The notes beneath the pieces were generated by a model. That model made no database searches, was not told where the DNA came from, and was given only the letters and a program-made list of their open reading frames with translations. From JAVBNJ01 sp031551625 (GTDB taxonomy: Bacteria > Bacteroidota > Bacteroidia > Bacteroidales > UBA932): a stretch of DNA of 7,072 nucleotides. Position numbers and translations under genes: made by a program. The stretch is from positions 1 to 7,072 of the forward strand of contig JAVBNJ010000100.1 of assembly GCA_031551625.1 (NCBI GenBank), written 5' to 3'. Shown piece by piece: positions 6,130 to 7,072 of the stretch. Within the stretch, counting starts at the first letter, position 1. Every line of letters starts with the position of its first letter.

Positions 6130-6501
6130 TTATGAATGCTTTAATTCTTCTTCCAGTACTGCTTTCAGTTGTTTCAATGCTTCTTTTGAGGCGTTGAGCG
6201 TAAATGATTGCGTATAGAATTGGTCGGCCAGTATAAGCTGCTGTTTTGCTATGTTAATGCAATAAATATACTTCCGGTTGATGATTAAACTTTTTCCGAT
6301 ACGGATAAACTGCTGCGATTCATGCTGTAGCTGCTGCTCTATTGTTTTCTGAAAAGTAGCGAGGTTGAACGAAAAAAGTTTCTCGTCCTTATTTGTCAGG
6401 ATCATGGTGGAGTAATTACCATCCGAACAGATATACATTACCCGCTCGGGTGCTACCCGCACCAATTCATTGACGTTGGTTAGTATCAGGAATTTTGACA
6501 T
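6130..6501 (-). CDS. Stand-alone LytTR DNA-binding transcriptional regulator
   Basis: 123 residues, almost wholly one LytTR domain. Visible signatures are VAPERVMYICSDGNYSTMIL at 16-35, FSFNLATFQKTIEQQL at 43-58, and the conserved QFIRIGKSLIINRKYIYCI at 64-82 (usually FxRxHRSxxVNxxxI), then FTLNASKEALKQLKAVL. There is no receiver domain, so it is not controlled by phosphotransfer to itself; control would come from a partner, binding of a ligand, or its own level. LytTR proteins bind pairs of roughly 9-bp sites through beta strands and usually activate. The gene lies 37 nt after the acyltransferase and 9 nt before the membrane protein. I see no convincing promoter in the 37-nt gap. Confidence 0.9.
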   Translation of the reverse strand: MSKFLILTNVNELVRVAPERVMYICSDGNYSTMILTNKDEKLFSFNLATFQKTIEQQLQHESQQFIRIGKSLIINRKYIYCINIAKQQLILADQFYTQSFTLNASKEALKQLKAVLEEELKHS

Positions 6502-6538
6502 GTACTTACAAAATCGCTGTAAAATTAGGTATAATATT

Positions 6539-7072
6539 TTAGAATTGGAAATAAATGAACGGTTGAATATCGGCTGACTTTATTTGGAAAATAATTACAA
6601 TAACAGCGACCAGTATTAATGCTTTTGCCGGTAGCGACGTAGCGATGATTGTGCGTTGGCAGGCAGCCTCCCACGAGCGGGGTGCGAAATGTAGCAAAAA
6701 TCCAAGTGCCATCAATCCAAATACCATAGGATAACCGGTTGCGATTTGTGCTAATAGTTCGGGGTGGAAGTTAGATGTAATTTGGCGGATTATATCAATG
6801 CCTGATTGGAATGAATTGGCGCGGAAGAAAATCCATCCGAAGCATACTAAGTGAAATGTAAAAATAACGCCGAATATGCGTGACCACGGTTTCATTTGTC
6901 GGCCATCGATTTTGAGCGAGGGAAATAGATGCATCAGGAATTTGTGGACGGCCAGCGAAAGGCCATGCAGTGCACCCCAGCAAATGAAGCGTAGTGACGC
7001 TCCGTGCCATAACCCGCCGAGTAGCATGGTAAGCAACAAGTTGAAGTAAGTGCGGATTTTTCCTTTGCGGTT
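6539..7072 (-). CDS. MBOAT-family O-acyltransferase, AlgI/DltB-like (5' end missing)
   Basis: The minus-strand frame is open from the window edge and gives the last 177 residues; family members are about 470, so some 300 N-terminal residues are missing. The signature is LLTMLLGGLWHGASLRFICWGALHGL at residues 12-37, with the two conserved histidines at 23 (WHGA) and 36 (LHG). Further hydrophobic segments follow (about 57-73, 107-123, 145-160), and the end, FIYFQF, is typical of this subgroup. Such proteins are multi-pass inner-membrane enzymes that move acyl, mostly acetyl, groups onto exported polysaccharides. The acceptor here is unknown. The C-terminus is intact, ending in TAA. Confidence 0.93.
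   Translation of the reverse strand, partial: NRKGKIRTYFNLLLTMLLGGLWHGASLRFICWGALHGLSLAVHKFLMHLFPSLKIDGRQMKPWSRIFGVIFTFHLVCFGWIFFRANSFQSGIDIIRQITSNFHPELLAQIATGYPMVFGLMALGFLLHFAPRSWEAACQRTIIATSLPAKALILVAVIVIIFQIKSADIQPFIYFQF

Noticed and set aside
6506..6522. TTACA, 7 nt, TGTAA inverted repeat just upstream of the LytTR gene, considered as an operator
   Set aside because: The arms are only 5 bp in AT-rich DNA, and LytTR sites are normally direct repeats; ATTTTAC and ATTTTGT spaced 11 bp on the minus strand are likewise too weak to claim.
1..7072. CRISPR array, tRNA, rRNA, integrase or transposase genes
   Set aside because: No regularly spaced repeats, no tRNA-like or rRNA-like sequence and no recombinase motifs were seen on either strand.

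Overview
The window looks like chromosomal DNA of a member of the Bacteroidota. Reasons: TypA, MiaB and YggS read like Bacteroidota versions, there is a POTRA-less Omp85-type barrel, Shine-Dalgarno sequences are absent, and a clear Bacteroidota sigma-factor promoter (TTTG, 20 bp, TAnnTTTG) sits before yggS. G-rich palindromes of the 'CCCCCTTTGGGGG' type, a kind I recall as dispersed repeats in this phylum, also occur. I cannot place it to genus; a Chitinophagales- or Sphingobacteriales-like lineage is only a guess.

Layout. Plus strand, 1-2976: the 3' three-quarters of typA (ribosome-associated GTPase), an AT-rich intergenic stretch with nested inverted repeats and a likely promoter, an outer-membrane beta-barrel gene of the BamA/TamA superfamily, and 14 bp later a small four-cysteine lipoprotein. 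Positions 2977-3100 separate convergent gene sets and hold a doubtful 37-codon frame and a weak hairpin. Minus strand, 7072 down to 3101: the 3' end of an MBOAT O-acyltransferase, a stand-alone LytTR DNA-binding protein, a single-pass membrane protein with a phosphodiester-glycosidase-like (NAGPA/DUF2233-like) C-terminal domain, yggS (PLP homeostasis) and miaB (tRNA methylthiolation). The minus-strand genes are closely spaced (37, 9, 33 and 23 nt). yggS and miaB have their own promoter, which lies over the 3' end of the gene before them.

Two things stand out. First, the yggS-miaB junction is framed by two inverted copies of a 22-bp G/C-rich repeat (19/22 identical), with a 12-13 bp direct repeat just inside each copy. 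Both copies lie in coding sequence: one supplies the extra C-terminal tail of YggS, the other part of the N-terminal extension of MiaB. In the joint mRNA they could pair into a long stem that loops out the yggS stop and the miaB start. Second, the LytTR regulator is followed after 9 nt by a single-pass membrane protein. This resembles the known arrangement of LytTR regulators with membrane-bound inhibitors, but with a periplasmic glycosidase-like domain whose usual active-site motif appears degraded. The remaining genes look ordinary.
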